Part shown: piece by piece, positions 1-6,946 of the stretch | Layout: each line of letters opens with the position of its first letter | Numbering within the stretch: the stretch's first letter is position 1 | Origin: Burkholderiales bacterium | Lineage (GTDB): Bacteria > Pseudomonadota > Gammaproteobacteria > Burkholderiales > UBA6910 | NCBI GenBank assembly: GCA_026005015.1 | Contig: BPKG01000005.1 | Coordinates: forward strand, 62,001-126,000 | Direction: 5' to 3' | Length of the DNA: 64,000 nt | Notes under the pieces: model-generated | Told to the model about the DNA's origin: nothing | Seen by the model: the letters and a program-made list of their open reading frames with translations, nothing else | The model's database searches: none | Translations under genes and position numbers: made by a program

Positions 1-547
1 GGATCCGTAGCCGCGTCATGGCGTTGACGATCACCCGAAGGCGCTCGTAGCCGGTCAAGGCCTCGTCCCACCGGTCCGGGTGATTGCCGTACATGTGGCG
101 GCAGAAGCCGTCCAGGTCTTCCACCAGGGCTCGCTCCACTTCCCGCCCCAATTCCAGCGCCCGGGGCACGCTCCACTCGGGCAGCAGCCCCGCGTGCACC
201 AGGACGGTGGCGCCTTCGGCATGGATCAGGGGGCGGCGGCGTAGCCAGTCGAGCAGCTCGTCCCGGTCGGTCGCCCCCAGCACGTCCCTCAAGGTGTCCT
301 GGCGGTGGAGGCGGCGAACCCCGCGCGCCGCCGCCAGCAGATGGAGGTCGTGGTTACCCAGCACCGCCACCGCCGCCGCGCCCAGGCTTTTCACGAAGCG
401 CAGGGTCTCGAGGGAGGCGGGGCCGCGATTGACCAGGTCGCCGGTAAACCATAGCCGGTCCCGGGCCGGATCGAAGCGCATTCTCTCCAGCAGGCGTTGC
501 AGCGGGGCGTAGCACCCCTGCACGTCGCCGATCGCGTAGGTCGCCAT
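1..547 (-). CDS. apaH: Symmetrical bis(5'-nucleosyl)-tetraphosphatase ApaH, 3' end cut by window edge
   Basis: Hydrolyses diadenosine tetraphosphate (Ap4A) to two ADP in the cytoplasm. The frame opens with [12 protein letters not shown] and carries the metallophosphatase motifs GDVQG, GDLVNRG and GNHD in order within the first 70 residues, followed by [10 protein letters not shown], a conserved metal-binding His segment. About 182 codons are visible of a family length near 270, so the C-terminus lies outside the window. The ATG at 547 was chosen because GDVQG sits at the usual distance from it. The next gene upstream on this strand, a cytochrome, is separated by its own terminator, so apaH is probably transcribed independently. 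Identification is confident from the motifs alone. Confidence 0.93.
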   Translation of the reverse strand, partial: MATYAIGDVQGCYAPLQRLLERMRFDPARDRLWFTGDLVNRGPASLETLRFVKSLGAAAVAVLGNHDLHLLAAARGVRRLHRQDTLRDVLGATDRDELLDWLRRRPLIHAEGATVLVHAGLLPEWSVPRALELGREVERALVEDLDGFCRHMYGNHPDRWDEALTGYERLRVIVNAMTRLRI

Positions 548-562
548 GGCATCAGAAACAAA

Positions 563-590
563 AAAGGCGCAGACTCGGATCTGCGCCTCT
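563..590 (-). terminator. Rho-independent terminator of the cytochrome c5 gene
   Basis: On the minus strand a perfect 9-bp stem (AGGCGCAGA / TCTGCGCCT) with a six-base loop is followed by TTTTTTGTTTC. It lies 18 bases past the stop codon of the cytochrome gene at 606-1160 and before apaH. Confidence 0.85.
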
Positions 591-605
591 GGTGACCGTC
601 TGCCC

Positions 606-1160
606 TTACTTGGCGTGCTCCACCATGTAGTCTACCGCGGCCTTAACCTCCGCGTCGGACAGGACAGGATTTCCTCCTTTGGGCGGCATGGCGCCCTTGC
701 CCTTGAGCGCGGCTGCGTATAGAGCATCCTTGCCCTGGGCGATGCGGGTGCTCCAGGCCGCCTTGTCGCCATGCTTCGGCGCGCCTGCCACGCCTGCGGC
801 ATGACAGGCGGCGCAGGTTTTTTGATAGACCGCCTGGCCGTCCAGGGCGGCGGTCTGAGTTCCGGCCGCGGGCGCCGGGGCTTGGGCGGGCGCCGGGGCG
901 GGGGCGGCCGCGGCGAGGCGCTGGGCCTCGGCTTCGGCGGCGGGCGTTCCCGCCACCACCAGGGTTCCCACGGGCTTCAACCGCTGGGCCACGGCTTCCG
1001 GCGCCATCGCCTCTTTCGGCGTCTTGATGCCGCCCGTCATGAAGTGGGCGATCATCACGATGACGACCACCGGCACGAGGAAGGCCAGCACCACCGTGAT
1101 GATGAGTTGCTTCGGGGTCTTGATGAGGGAAGAGTGCTCTTCGATGTGGATGTCTGCCAT
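606..1160 (-). CDS. Membrane-anchored cytochrome c5-family protein
   Basis: A monohaem c-type cytochrome, probably an electron carrier to or from the respiratory chain at the periplasmic face. The N-terminus ([18 protein letters not shown]) is followed by one hydrophobic segment at about residues 20-42. A flexible Ala/Pro-rich linker comes next, then a C-terminal haem domain with CAACH and a distal Met in GAMPPKGG. This N-terminal anchor plus linker arrangement is typical of betaproteobacterial cytochrome c5 proteins. I chose the ATG at 1160 over the upstream TTG at 1178 because [10 protein letters not shown] is the usual start of these proteins. A terminator follows directly, so it seems monocistronic. 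The redox partner is not shown by the context. Confidence 0.85.
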   Translation of the reverse strand: MADIHIEEHSSLIKTPKQLIITVVLAFLVPVVVIVMIAHFMTGGIKTPKEAMAPEAVAQRLKPVGTLVVAGTPAAEAEAQRLAAAAPAPAPAQAPAPAAGTQTAALDGQAVYQKTCAACHAAGVAGAPKHGDKAAWSTRIAQGKDALYAAALKGKGAMPPKGGNPVLSDAEVKAAVDYMVEHAK

Positions 1161-1269
1161 GCCGGGTCCCGCACGCAAAAAAGTCGTGAAATTATAGCGG
1201 CTTTGCCAAAAGCCCTCAAAGCACGGGCGTGGACGCCCTAGCGGGAAAGCGGCATAATACAGGCCCCGC

Positions 1270-1346
1270 GCGCCCGTAGCTCAGCTGGATAGAGTGTCGG
1301 CCTCCGGAGCCGAAGGTCGTGAGTTCGAATCTCGCCGGGCGCGCCA
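1270..1346 (+). tRNA. tRNA-Arg (CCG)
   Basis: A cloverleaf can be drawn by hand: acceptor GCGCCCG pairing with CGGGCGC, D arm GCTC...GAGT, and anticodon stem TCGGC/GCCGA around loop CTCCGGA (anticodon CCG). The T arm is GTGAG-TTCGAAT-CTCGC. The discriminator is G and CCA is encoded in the DNA. Length is 77 nt. Confidence 0.95.
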
Positions 1347-1499
1347 CCCTCCTTGCCTTGCGGTTATCGAGCGTCGCAGAAAAACTTGGGGCGCTCGCCC
1401 GCTTTGCGAACCTTTCCCGATCCCTCGGCCTGCCACCGCCGAACGCGGAGGCCGTGCGGATGCCCAACCAGGGGGACCGTTTCGACCCATCGAGCGAAG

Positions 1500-1964
1500 A
1501 TGCCTAGCGAGCGCGGAGCGTCCCATGTGGCGCTGGTGATCGGGACGCAAAAAGGATTGTTCGTCGCCCGCTCGAGCCTCGCGCGGGCGCGCTGGCGCCT
1601 GGAGGGGCCGCATCTCGCGGGGTATGAAATCCTCCACGCATGGCTCGATCCGCGCAACTCGCAGACCGGATACGCTGCGGCGGCTCATCCGGTGTGGGGC
1701 GCCCATCTTTATCGCACCGGGGACGCGGGCCGGCGCTGGACGCCCCTTACCCGGGGGTTGCCGCAACGTAGGGCGTACGTAAGCGTGCTACGGGAGGCGA
1801 TGGACGCCGACGGGATCGAGCCCTGCGGCCTGTATTTCGGCACCACCAACGGGCAGCTCTTCGCCAGCCGGGATGGGGGCGAGCATTGGCGAGTCCTCGC
1901 CCGGTTCCTCCCGCGCATCCTGTCGGTGCGGGCGGCGGTCGTGGCCCGGGACCCGGACCGATGA
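1500..1964 (+). pseudogene. Internally deleted BNR/YVTN-type beta-propeller protein
   Basis: The 154 codons match the two ends of a longer family of sialidase-like repeat proteins (usually about 350-400 residues). The start resembles the family N-terminus (VALVIGTQKGLFVARS...GPHLAGYEILHAW). The end resembles its C-terminal part (GLPQRRAYVSVLREAM...GLYFGTTNGQLFASRDGGEHW...FLPRILSVRAAVV). Roughly 200 or more central residues appear to be missing between GRRW and TPLTRGLPQ, with the reading frame kept. What remains could not form a full propeller, so I call it a remnant although it has no stop inside. Its TGA overlaps the next ATG (ATGA), so it may still be translated ahead of the YqeC-like gene. 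The family comparison is from memory. Confidence 0.6.
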
Positions 1965-2746
1965 GGGGCGAAGACCTGCTCGATCTGTTCGGCGCCCGCT
2001 CCGGCATCGTGTGCGCCGTGGGCGCGGGGGGCAAGAAGAGCGTGCTGCAGCGCCTGGCCGCCCTTCACCCGGGGCCGGTCGCCCTCACCGCCACGGTCCT
2101 GACGCCTCGGCTGCCTACGAGCCTTCCCGTGGCCCAGGTGGTGGCCGAGGAGCCACTGCTGTCGGAGCGGGTGAGGGCCGCGGCTGCCCGTCACCCCAAG
2201 GTGGCTTATTTCGCGCCGAGCGCGAAGGAAGGGAGGCTCGGCGGCGTGTCGCCGGCCCTGGTGGCGCAGATCCACCGGACGGCCGGCTTCGCCGTCACCC
2301 TGGTCAAGGCCGACGGGGCCCGCATGCGCTGGATCAAGTGCCCGGAGGAGGACGAGCCGCGGATTCCTGCGTGTGCCGCCACCGTCATCGCGCTTCTTTC
2401 CGCCAGGGCCATCGGTGAGCCCCTGTCCGAGCGCGTCGCCCACCGCATCGACCGGATCGAGGCGGTGAGCGGGGGGAAGCGGGGCGAGCCGCTCACGCCG
2501 GAGCAGGTGGCGCGGCTCATGGCCTCCGAGGAGGGCCTCATGAAGGGCACGGGCTCGGCGCGGGTGGTGCCGGTGATCAACATGGTGGACGACGCCGAGC
2601 GGGAGGCCCTGGCCCGGCAGGCGGCCGAGGCCGCCCTCGCCCTCACCCGGCGCTTCGACCGGGTGCTCCTGTGCCGCCTGCGGGCGGAAAACCCCCTGGT
2701 GGGCGTGGTGGCGAGGAGCCGAACTGGCGAAGAGACCCCGCCATGA
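1961..2746 (+). CDS. YqeC-like putative molybdenum/selenium cofactor accessory protein
   Basis: Resembles the YqeC family, small P-loop-like proteins found near genes for molybdenum hydroxylase maturation. Their biochemical role is not firmly established. The N-terminus has a glycine-rich nucleotide-binding type loop (AVGAGGKKSVLQRLA, about residues 17-31). Further on are VKADGARMRWIKCPEEDEP and PVINMVDDAEREALA, both conserved in this family. I use the ATG at 1961, overlapping the preceding stop, because the 25 upstream codons are only the shadow of the neighbouring frame. Length (261 aa) fits the family. A possible link to the molybdopterin-type aldehyde oxidoreductase 4 kb away is inference only. 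Confidence 0.7.
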   Translation: MRGEDLLDLFGARSGIVCAVGAGGKKSVLQRLAALHPGPVALTATVLTPRLPTSLPVAQVVAEEPLLSERVRAAAARHPKVAYFAPSAKEGRLGGVSPALVAQIHRTAGFAVTLVKADGARMRWIKCPEEDEPRIPACAATVIALLSARAIGEPLSERVAHRIDRIEAVSGGKRGEPLTPEQVARLMASEEGLMKGTGSARVVPVINMVDDAEREALARQAAEAALALTRRFDRVLLCRLRAENPLVGVVARSRTGEETPP

Positions 2747-2749
2747 CCG

Positions 2750-2996
2750 ATGGGGGCTTTTGACAGGGCGCTCGAAGAAGATCTGGAAGGCCATGGGTTG
2801 CCCTTTGAGCAGGCGGCTGCGGCCGAAGCCGCCAGGATCGCCGCGCGCCGCCGTGTGGGTCGTCCGGTCGAGTTCCGCGACGTGCAGATTGCTGGCATCG
2901 CCGCAGCGCGCGCGTAGGGCCGCGATCGCCACCCGTAACACGCGCCACTTCGAAGGCGTCGGAGCGAAGGTCGTCAATCCGTGGCTCCGCGGGTGA
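2750..2996 (+). pseudogene. Remnant of a VapC-type PIN-domain toxin gene (truncated and frameshifted)
   Basis: From ATG 2750 the frame reads MGAFDRALEEDLEGHGLPFE and then AARIAARRRVGRPVEFRDVQ, with IAGIAAARA following and a stop at TAG near 2918. One base later the homology resumes as AAIATRNTRHFEGVGAKVV up to 2996. Together these are the C-terminal half of a VapC ribonuclease, in which GR-x-D/E-Q-IAGIA and ATRNxxHF are hallmark segments. The N-terminal half with the first PIN aspartate is missing and a +1 shift lies near 2910-2918. No antitoxin gene is visible. It is a decayed toxin-antitoxin relic wedged between the YqeC-like gene and ald. Confidence 0.7.
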
Positions 2997-3021
2997 CGCG
3001 ATCCCGGGCGGACGGCGCGCT

Positions 3022-4140
3022 TTACCCGGCGAGCGCTCGCGCCGGGTCCGTGTAGGGCAGTCCCAGGGCCTGCGCCACACCCCGGTGGGTGATGCGCTCG
3101 CGGCACACATTGAGCCCCTCCCGCAGGTGGGGGTCCTCCTCCATCGCCCGCCGCCAGCCCTTGTCGGCCAGGGCCAGCACGAAGGGCAGCGTGGCGTGGT
3201 TGAGGGCGTAGGTAGAAGTGTGGGGGACCGCCCCCGGCATGTTGGCCACGCAGTAGTGCACCACGCCTTCCTCTACGTAGGTGGACTCGGCGTGGGTGGT
3301 GGGGCGGGAGGTCTCGGCGCAACCGCCCTGATCGATGGAGACGTCCACGATGGCCGAGCCCGGCTTCATGGCCCGCACCAGCGTCCGGGGCAGCAGCTTG
3401 GGCGCGGCGGCGCCGGGGATCAGCACCGCCCCGATCACCAGCTCCGCCGCCAGCACGTGCTCTTCGATGTTGTGGCGGTTGGAAAAGCAGGTGACGACCC
3501 GCGCGCCCAACACGTGGTCGATGCGGCGCAGCCGCTCCACCGAGAGGTCCAGGACCGTCACCTGGGCGCCGGTGCCCACCGCCATCTGGGCCGCGTTCGT
3601 TCCCACCACGCCCGCGCCGAGGATCGTGATGCGGGCCGCCGGCACGCCGGGCACGCCGCCCAGCAGCACCCCCATGCCGCCGTTTTCCCGTTCTAGGCAG
3701 CGAGCGCCCGCCTGGATCGCCATGCGGCCGGCCACCTCGGACATGGGAGCGAGGAGGGGCAGCCCGCCGCCAGAGGAGGTGACGGTCTCGTAGGCGATCG
3801 CCACCACGCCTCGGGCCATGAGGTCCCGGGCCTGCTCGGGGTCGGGGGCGAGATGCAGATAGGCGAAGAGGATCTGGTTTTCCCGAAGGCGGGCCCGCTC
3901 GACCGGCTGGGGCTCTTTGACCTTCACGATCATCTCGGCCCGGGCGTAGACCTCTTCGGCGGAAGCCGCCACCTCGGCCCCAGCGCCCAGATACTCGGCG
4001 TCTGAGGCGCCGATGCCGGCCCCTGCGCCCCGTTCCACCAGGACCCGGTGGCCATGGGCCACCACCTCCTTCACGCTGGCGGGGGTGAGGCCCACCCGGT
4101 ACTCGTGGGTCTTGATCTCCTTGGGTACGCCGATGAGCAT
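3022..4140 (-). CDS. ald: Alanine dehydrogenase
   Basis: NAD-dependent oxidative deamination of L-alanine to pyruvate and ammonia, or the reverse. The 372 residues match the family length. The N-terminus MLIGVPKEIKTHEYRVGLTP carries the substrate-binding Arg and Lys region. The Rossmann NAD motif GAGVVGTNAAQMAVGTGA is near residue 175, and the C-terminal half contains VDVSIDQGGCAETSRPTTH, a strong alanine dehydrogenase signature. A good ribosome-binding site (GAGGAG) precedes the ATG. It starts 58 bases after the Nudix gene stop and could be the last gene of the aldehyde oxidoreductase operon or independent. The family is certain; the physiological direction is not. Confidence 0.95.
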   Translation of the reverse strand: MLIGVPKEIKTHEYRVGLTPASVKEVVAHGHRVLVERGAGAGIGASDAEYLGAGAEVAASAEEVYARAEMIVKVKEPQPVERARLRENQILFAYLHLAPDPEQARDLMARGVVAIAYETVTSSGGGLPLLAPMSEVAGRMAIQAGARCLERENGGMGVLLGGVPGVPAARITILGAGVVGTNAAQMAVGTGAQVTVLDLSVERLRRIDHVLGARVVTCFSNRHNIEEHVLAAELVIGAVLIPGAAAPKLLPRTLVRAMKPGSAIVDVSIDQGGCAETSRPTTHAESTYVEEGVVHYCVANMPGAVPHTSTYALNHATLPFVLALADKGWRRAMEEDPHLREGLNVCRERITHRGVAQALGLPYTDPARALAG

Positions 4141-4198
4141 GGCAGCGCTCCTCTTTGCCGGAGGACAATTTTTGGACGCGGGGGCACCGCCGCCGGTT

Positions 4199-5071
4199 TC
4201 AGCCGAGAGGCTTCGGCCCCAGACCCGTCACCAGGCTCTGGTAGCCCCTGTCGTCGGGGCCGATCACCCCGTGGCGGACCAGGCAGTCCAGGATCACCAG
4301 GGCGGCGTCCAGGGTAAAGGAAGGCGCGTCTTGCGCCAGCATCTCCGGCAAGGCCTGAAGGGGAACCCGACGGAATTCGGCCACTTCCCCGTCCGTGTTC
4401 CACGGGGCGAATTCGGGCGGCAGCGCCAGGTCGTGGACGAAGATCACCTCCGACTGGATCCCTTCGGGCACTTCCCGCAGAAGCCCCACCAGGCCGGCCG
4501 GCCGGGCCTTGCGGGCCAGAGGCTCCAGGATGCCCGCCTCCTCGAAGCATTCCTTGACCAGGGTCTGGGCAGCGGTGTGCCCCGCGGCGACGCCCCCGCC
4601 CACCAGGTTGTCCAGCAGGCCCGGATCGATGGGCTTGGTGGGGCTGCGGCGGGCGATCCACATGTCCGTCCCCCCGTCCGAGCGATGGGCAAGGCCGTTC
4701 ACGTGGACGGCGAAGGTGGTGAGGCCGAAGGGGCGGGCCGCCGCCCGCTCGATGGCGAAGAGGGGCGGCTCGTCGAAGCGGCCGCGAATGGCGTAGGGCT
4801 CGTGGCGCACGCCGGAGATCCAGCCTTCGGCGGCAAGCCTGTCTACCGCCCGGGCGAGGGCCCGGGTCCGGTCCTCGGGCGCTGTCAGGTCGGGATGGAG
4901 GGCAACGCCGAAGTCCCCCACCAGGAATACCTCCGTCATGGCTTCCAGCCGCCCGGCGAGCTGGGGGGTGACCCATCCCACCTGCTGGCCCGCGGCATGG
5001 AAAGGAAGGTGGCCGCCGGGATCGAACCGGGCCGCGGCGCGGACGATTTCCACCAGGGGCGTCAGGTCCAA
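4199..5071 (-). CDS. Nudix hydrolase with DUF4743-like N-terminal domain
   Basis: The C-terminal half is a Nudix domain containing GGGVAAGHTAAQTLVKECFEEAGI, which fits the Nudix box G-x5-E-x7-REUxEExGU loosely: ECFEEAG is present but the canonical REL is replaced by KEC. The N-terminal 120 residues (LPFHAAGQQVGWV, later ARRSPTKPIDPGLLDNLVGG) resemble the DUF4743/Tnr3-type Nudix proteins. In yeast these act on oxidised thiamine diphosphate derivatives. The start is uncertain: no ATG fits. TTG at 5071 is used, GTG at 5056 is possible, and a CTG overlapping the previous stop at 5107 cannot be excluded. It sits at the end of the aldehyde oxidoreductase gene run, but no specific link is known to me. 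Confidence 0.75.
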   Translation of the reverse strand: MDLTPLVEIVRAAARFDPGGHLPFHAAGQQVGWVTPQLAGRLEAMTEVFLVGDFGVALHPDLTAPEDRTRALARAVDRLAAEGWISGVRHEPYAIRGRFDEPPLFAIERAAARPFGLTTFAVHVNGLAHRSDGGTDMWIARRSPTKPIDPGLLDNLVGGGVAAGHTAAQTLVKECFEEAGILEPLARKARPAGLVGLLREVPEGIQSEVIFVHDLALPPEFAPWNTDGEVAEFRRVPLQALPEMLAQDAPSFTLDAALVILDCLVRHGVIGPDDRGYQSLVTGLGPKPLG

Positions 5072-5103
5072 GGGCGGAAATCCGCGGCTAGAAAAGCGGT
5101 CCG

Positions 5104-5412
5104 TCAGCCGCCGCCGCGCCGGTAATAGGCGTCGAAGCGCTGCATGAACTGCTCGACTTCCTGGGGGGTGTAGCCCACGAACTCCAGCGCGACGCCGGTC
5201 TGGGGCAGGGTGAGGGCGCCGATCTGGCGGCTGCCCTCGGGGGAGAGCCGGATTTCCAGGCGCTTGTCGGGGCCGCTCTTCACCAGGATGTTGGCCGGAT
5301 CCTCCGTGTCCGGGCGCCGTCCCAGCGCTGCGGGCAGCGTGCGCATGAAGTCCTTGTGGCTGATCGCCAGATGGCGCTCGATGCGCACCGGTTCCGTCGT
5401 TCGTTCCGCCAT
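5104..5412 (-). CDS. Small unknown protein of the aldehyde oxidoreductase operon
   Basis: A 102-residue soluble protein without signal peptide, membrane segment or cysteine cluster. It starts MAERTTEPVRIERHLAISHK and ends in RFDAYYRRGGG. The ATG lies directly after the stop of the MoaD-like gene, so the two are almost certainly translated together. I do not recognise a domain. The mix of charged residues and the segment RLEIRLSPEGSRQIGALTLP suggest a small beta-rich fold. Its position in a tungsten enzyme operon makes a role in cofactor insertion or subunit assembly possible, but that is guilt by association. Confidence 0.75.
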   Translation of the reverse strand: MAERTTEPVRIERHLAISHKDFMRTLPAALGRRPDTEDPANILVKSGPDKRLEIRLSPEGSRQIGALTLPQTGVALEFVGYTPQEVEQFMQRFDAYYRRGGG

Positions 5413-5667
5413 TCAACCTCCCGCCACCGGCGGCCAGATGGCCAGCACATCGCCGTCTTGGAGCGGGCGGCTCGCCCGGGCCTCCCGCTCCACGTACTCC
5501 CCGTTCACCAGGGTGAGATGCACCAGTTTCTCGGGCAGACGGAATCGTTCCACCACCGCGGCCACCGTGGTGCCCTCGGGCAGGGTCAGCTCCAGCGCCC
5601 GCTGGCCGCGGGCCTCCTGCGGCAGGTAGTCCTGGAGCATGGCGAAGAGCTTGAGGGTGACTTTCAT
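5413..5667 (-). CDS. MoaD/ThiS-family sulfur carrier, probably dedicated to the tungsten cofactor
   Basis: An 84-residue ubiquitin-like protein (MKVTLKLFAMLQDYLP...VHLTLVNGEYVERE...LQDGDVLAIWPPVAGG) ending in the Gly-Gly that MoaD proteins use as thiocarboxylate. In molybdopterin synthesis MoaD donates the dithiolene sulfurs. A private MoaD copy inside aldehyde oxidoreductase operons is known in other bacteria and archaea. Its ATG overlaps the stop of the FAD subunit gene (ATGA at 5667-5664). The rest of the cofactor pathway (moaA, moaE, moeA) is not in the window. Family assignment is strong; dedication to tungsten is inference from context. Confidence 0.85.
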   Translation of the reverse strand: MKVTLKLFAMLQDYLPQEARGQRALELTLPEGTTVAAVVERFRLPEKLVHLTLVNGEYVEREARASRPLQDGDVLAIWPPVAGG

Positions 5668-6917
5668 GCGACCGCGCCCTGGGCGCGGGCGAGGTAGGCT
5701 TCCATGAGCCGGGTCGGGTCCTTCAGCAGGCGGTCTTTCCAAGGCCCCAGGGGGGCGCGGGTCTGGATCAGGCCCCGGATCACCCCCACGTGCTCGGTCA
5801 GCCCCAGGCAATGGGCTCCCACCAGCACGTCGTCCTGGAATTCCAGGCGCAGGTAGCGGAAGCGCTCCGGGTCGGCGCGCTCCGCGCCCTCGCCCCCGGG
5901 CACTCCCATCCACTGGCCGAAGGAGGTGGCGATGAGGCCCATGGTATCCAGCACGTTCATCACCAGGGTGCCCGACAGGCTCGCCGCTTTTCCCGCCATG
6001 TTGAGGGCGGCGACCCGCGCCTGGTCGGCGGCGTTGGGCTGAATGGCGTTGACGATCATCTTTCCCGTGCTCAGCTCGGCCGCCTGGGCCACATCCCCCG
6101 CGGCGTAAACGCCGGGAACGCTGGTCTGCATGGCGGCGTCCACCTTCACGCCCGCGTCGGTGGCGATTCGGCTCCCCGCCAGGAACTCCGCGTTGGGTCG
6201 CACGCCGGTGGCGTTGATGACCAGATCCGCCGGGAGCCGGGTGCCGTCGCTCAGGCTCACCTCCAGGGTCTCCGCGCCCGTTTTCGTCTCGATGCGCTCC
6301 AACCGGGTGGAAGTGTAAACCTTCACGCCCTGGCGTTCCACCCAGCGGCGGATCAGGTTCCCCGCGGTCTCCCCCATCATGCGGGGCACCAGGCGGTTGC
6401 CCATCTCCACCAGGGTGAGCTGGACCCCCCGGGCGATGAGGGGATCCAGGATGATGCAGCCGATGAAGCCCGCCCCCATCTGCACTACCCGCGCGCCGGG
6501 TTTGGCCCGCGCCATGATGCGGCGGGCGTCCGCCAGGGTCCAGCAGGGCAGCACCCCGGGGGAATCGCCTCCGGGCACGGGCGGCGGGTTGGGGCGCGAG
6601 CCGGTGGCGACGAGCAGCCGGTCGTAGGGGAGGCGGCTTCCGTCCGCGAGCTCCACCTGCCGGTCCGCTGTGTCCACGCGAACCGCGCGGGCGGTCTTGA
6701 GTTGGACGCCTAACCGCTGGAAATGGTCCGGATCCTTGCGCAGCCAGGTGCCGCGTTCGTCGATCTGGTTTTCCAGCAGGTAAGGAATGGCCATGCGGGA
6801 ATAGGGCGGCTCCGGCTCGTCCCCCAGCAGCACGATGTCGCCCCGGGGATCGGCCCGGCGCAGGGTCTCGGCGGCGATCACCCCGGCGGGGCCGTTGCCG
6901 ATGATCACGTGCTTCAT
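5664..6917 (-). CDS. FAD-dependent pyridine-nucleotide oxidoreductase subunit of the aldehyde oxidoreductase (AorC-like)
   Basis: A 417-residue flavoprotein with an N-terminal FAD motif (VIIGNGPAGVIAAETLRR) and a second nucleotide-binding motif near residue 150 (VVQMGAGFIGCIILDPL). The FAD-binding signature VPGVYAAGDVAQA lies near residue 285. It resembles rubredoxin/nitrite reductase-type NAD(P)H oxidoreductases. In the known Aromatoleum-type AOR, a flavoprotein subunit lets electrons from aldehyde oxidation reach NAD+, and the same gene order (ferredoxin, large subunit, flavoprotein, MoaD-like) is seen here. The start ATG at 6917 lies 29 bases after the stop of the large subunit gene. It makes an NADH-generating complex likely. 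Confidence is high for the fold and good for the role. Confidence 0.87.
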   Translation of the reverse strand: MKHVIIGNGPAGVIAAETLRRADPRGDIVLLGDEPEPPYSRMAIPYLLENQIDERGTWLRKDPDHFQRLGVQLKTARAVRVDTADRQVELADGSRLPYDRLLVATGSRPNPPPVPGGDSPGVLPCWTLADARRIMARAKPGARVVQMGAGFIGCIILDPLIARGVQLTLVEMGNRLVPRMMGETAGNLIRRWVERQGVKVYTSTRLERIETKTGAETLEVSLSDGTRLPADLVINATGVRPNAEFLAGSRIATDAGVKVDAAMQTSVPGVYAAGDVAQAAELSTGKMIVNAIQPNAADQARVAALNMAGKAASLSGTLVMNVLDTMGLIATSFGQWMGVPGGEGAERADPERFRYLRLEFQDDVLVGAHCLGLTEHVGVIRGLIQTRAPLGPWKDRLLKDPTRLMEAYLARAQGAVA

Positions 6918-6946
6918 CGCAACCTCGGAACAAGATTGGTCGCTTC

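Noticed and set aside
2209-2898. Long minus-strand reading frames across the YqeC-like gene
   Set aside because: They mirror the coding strand of a gene with clear family motifs, are rich in Arg/Ala/Pro as expected for shadow frames in GC-rich DNA, and have no ribosome-binding sites.
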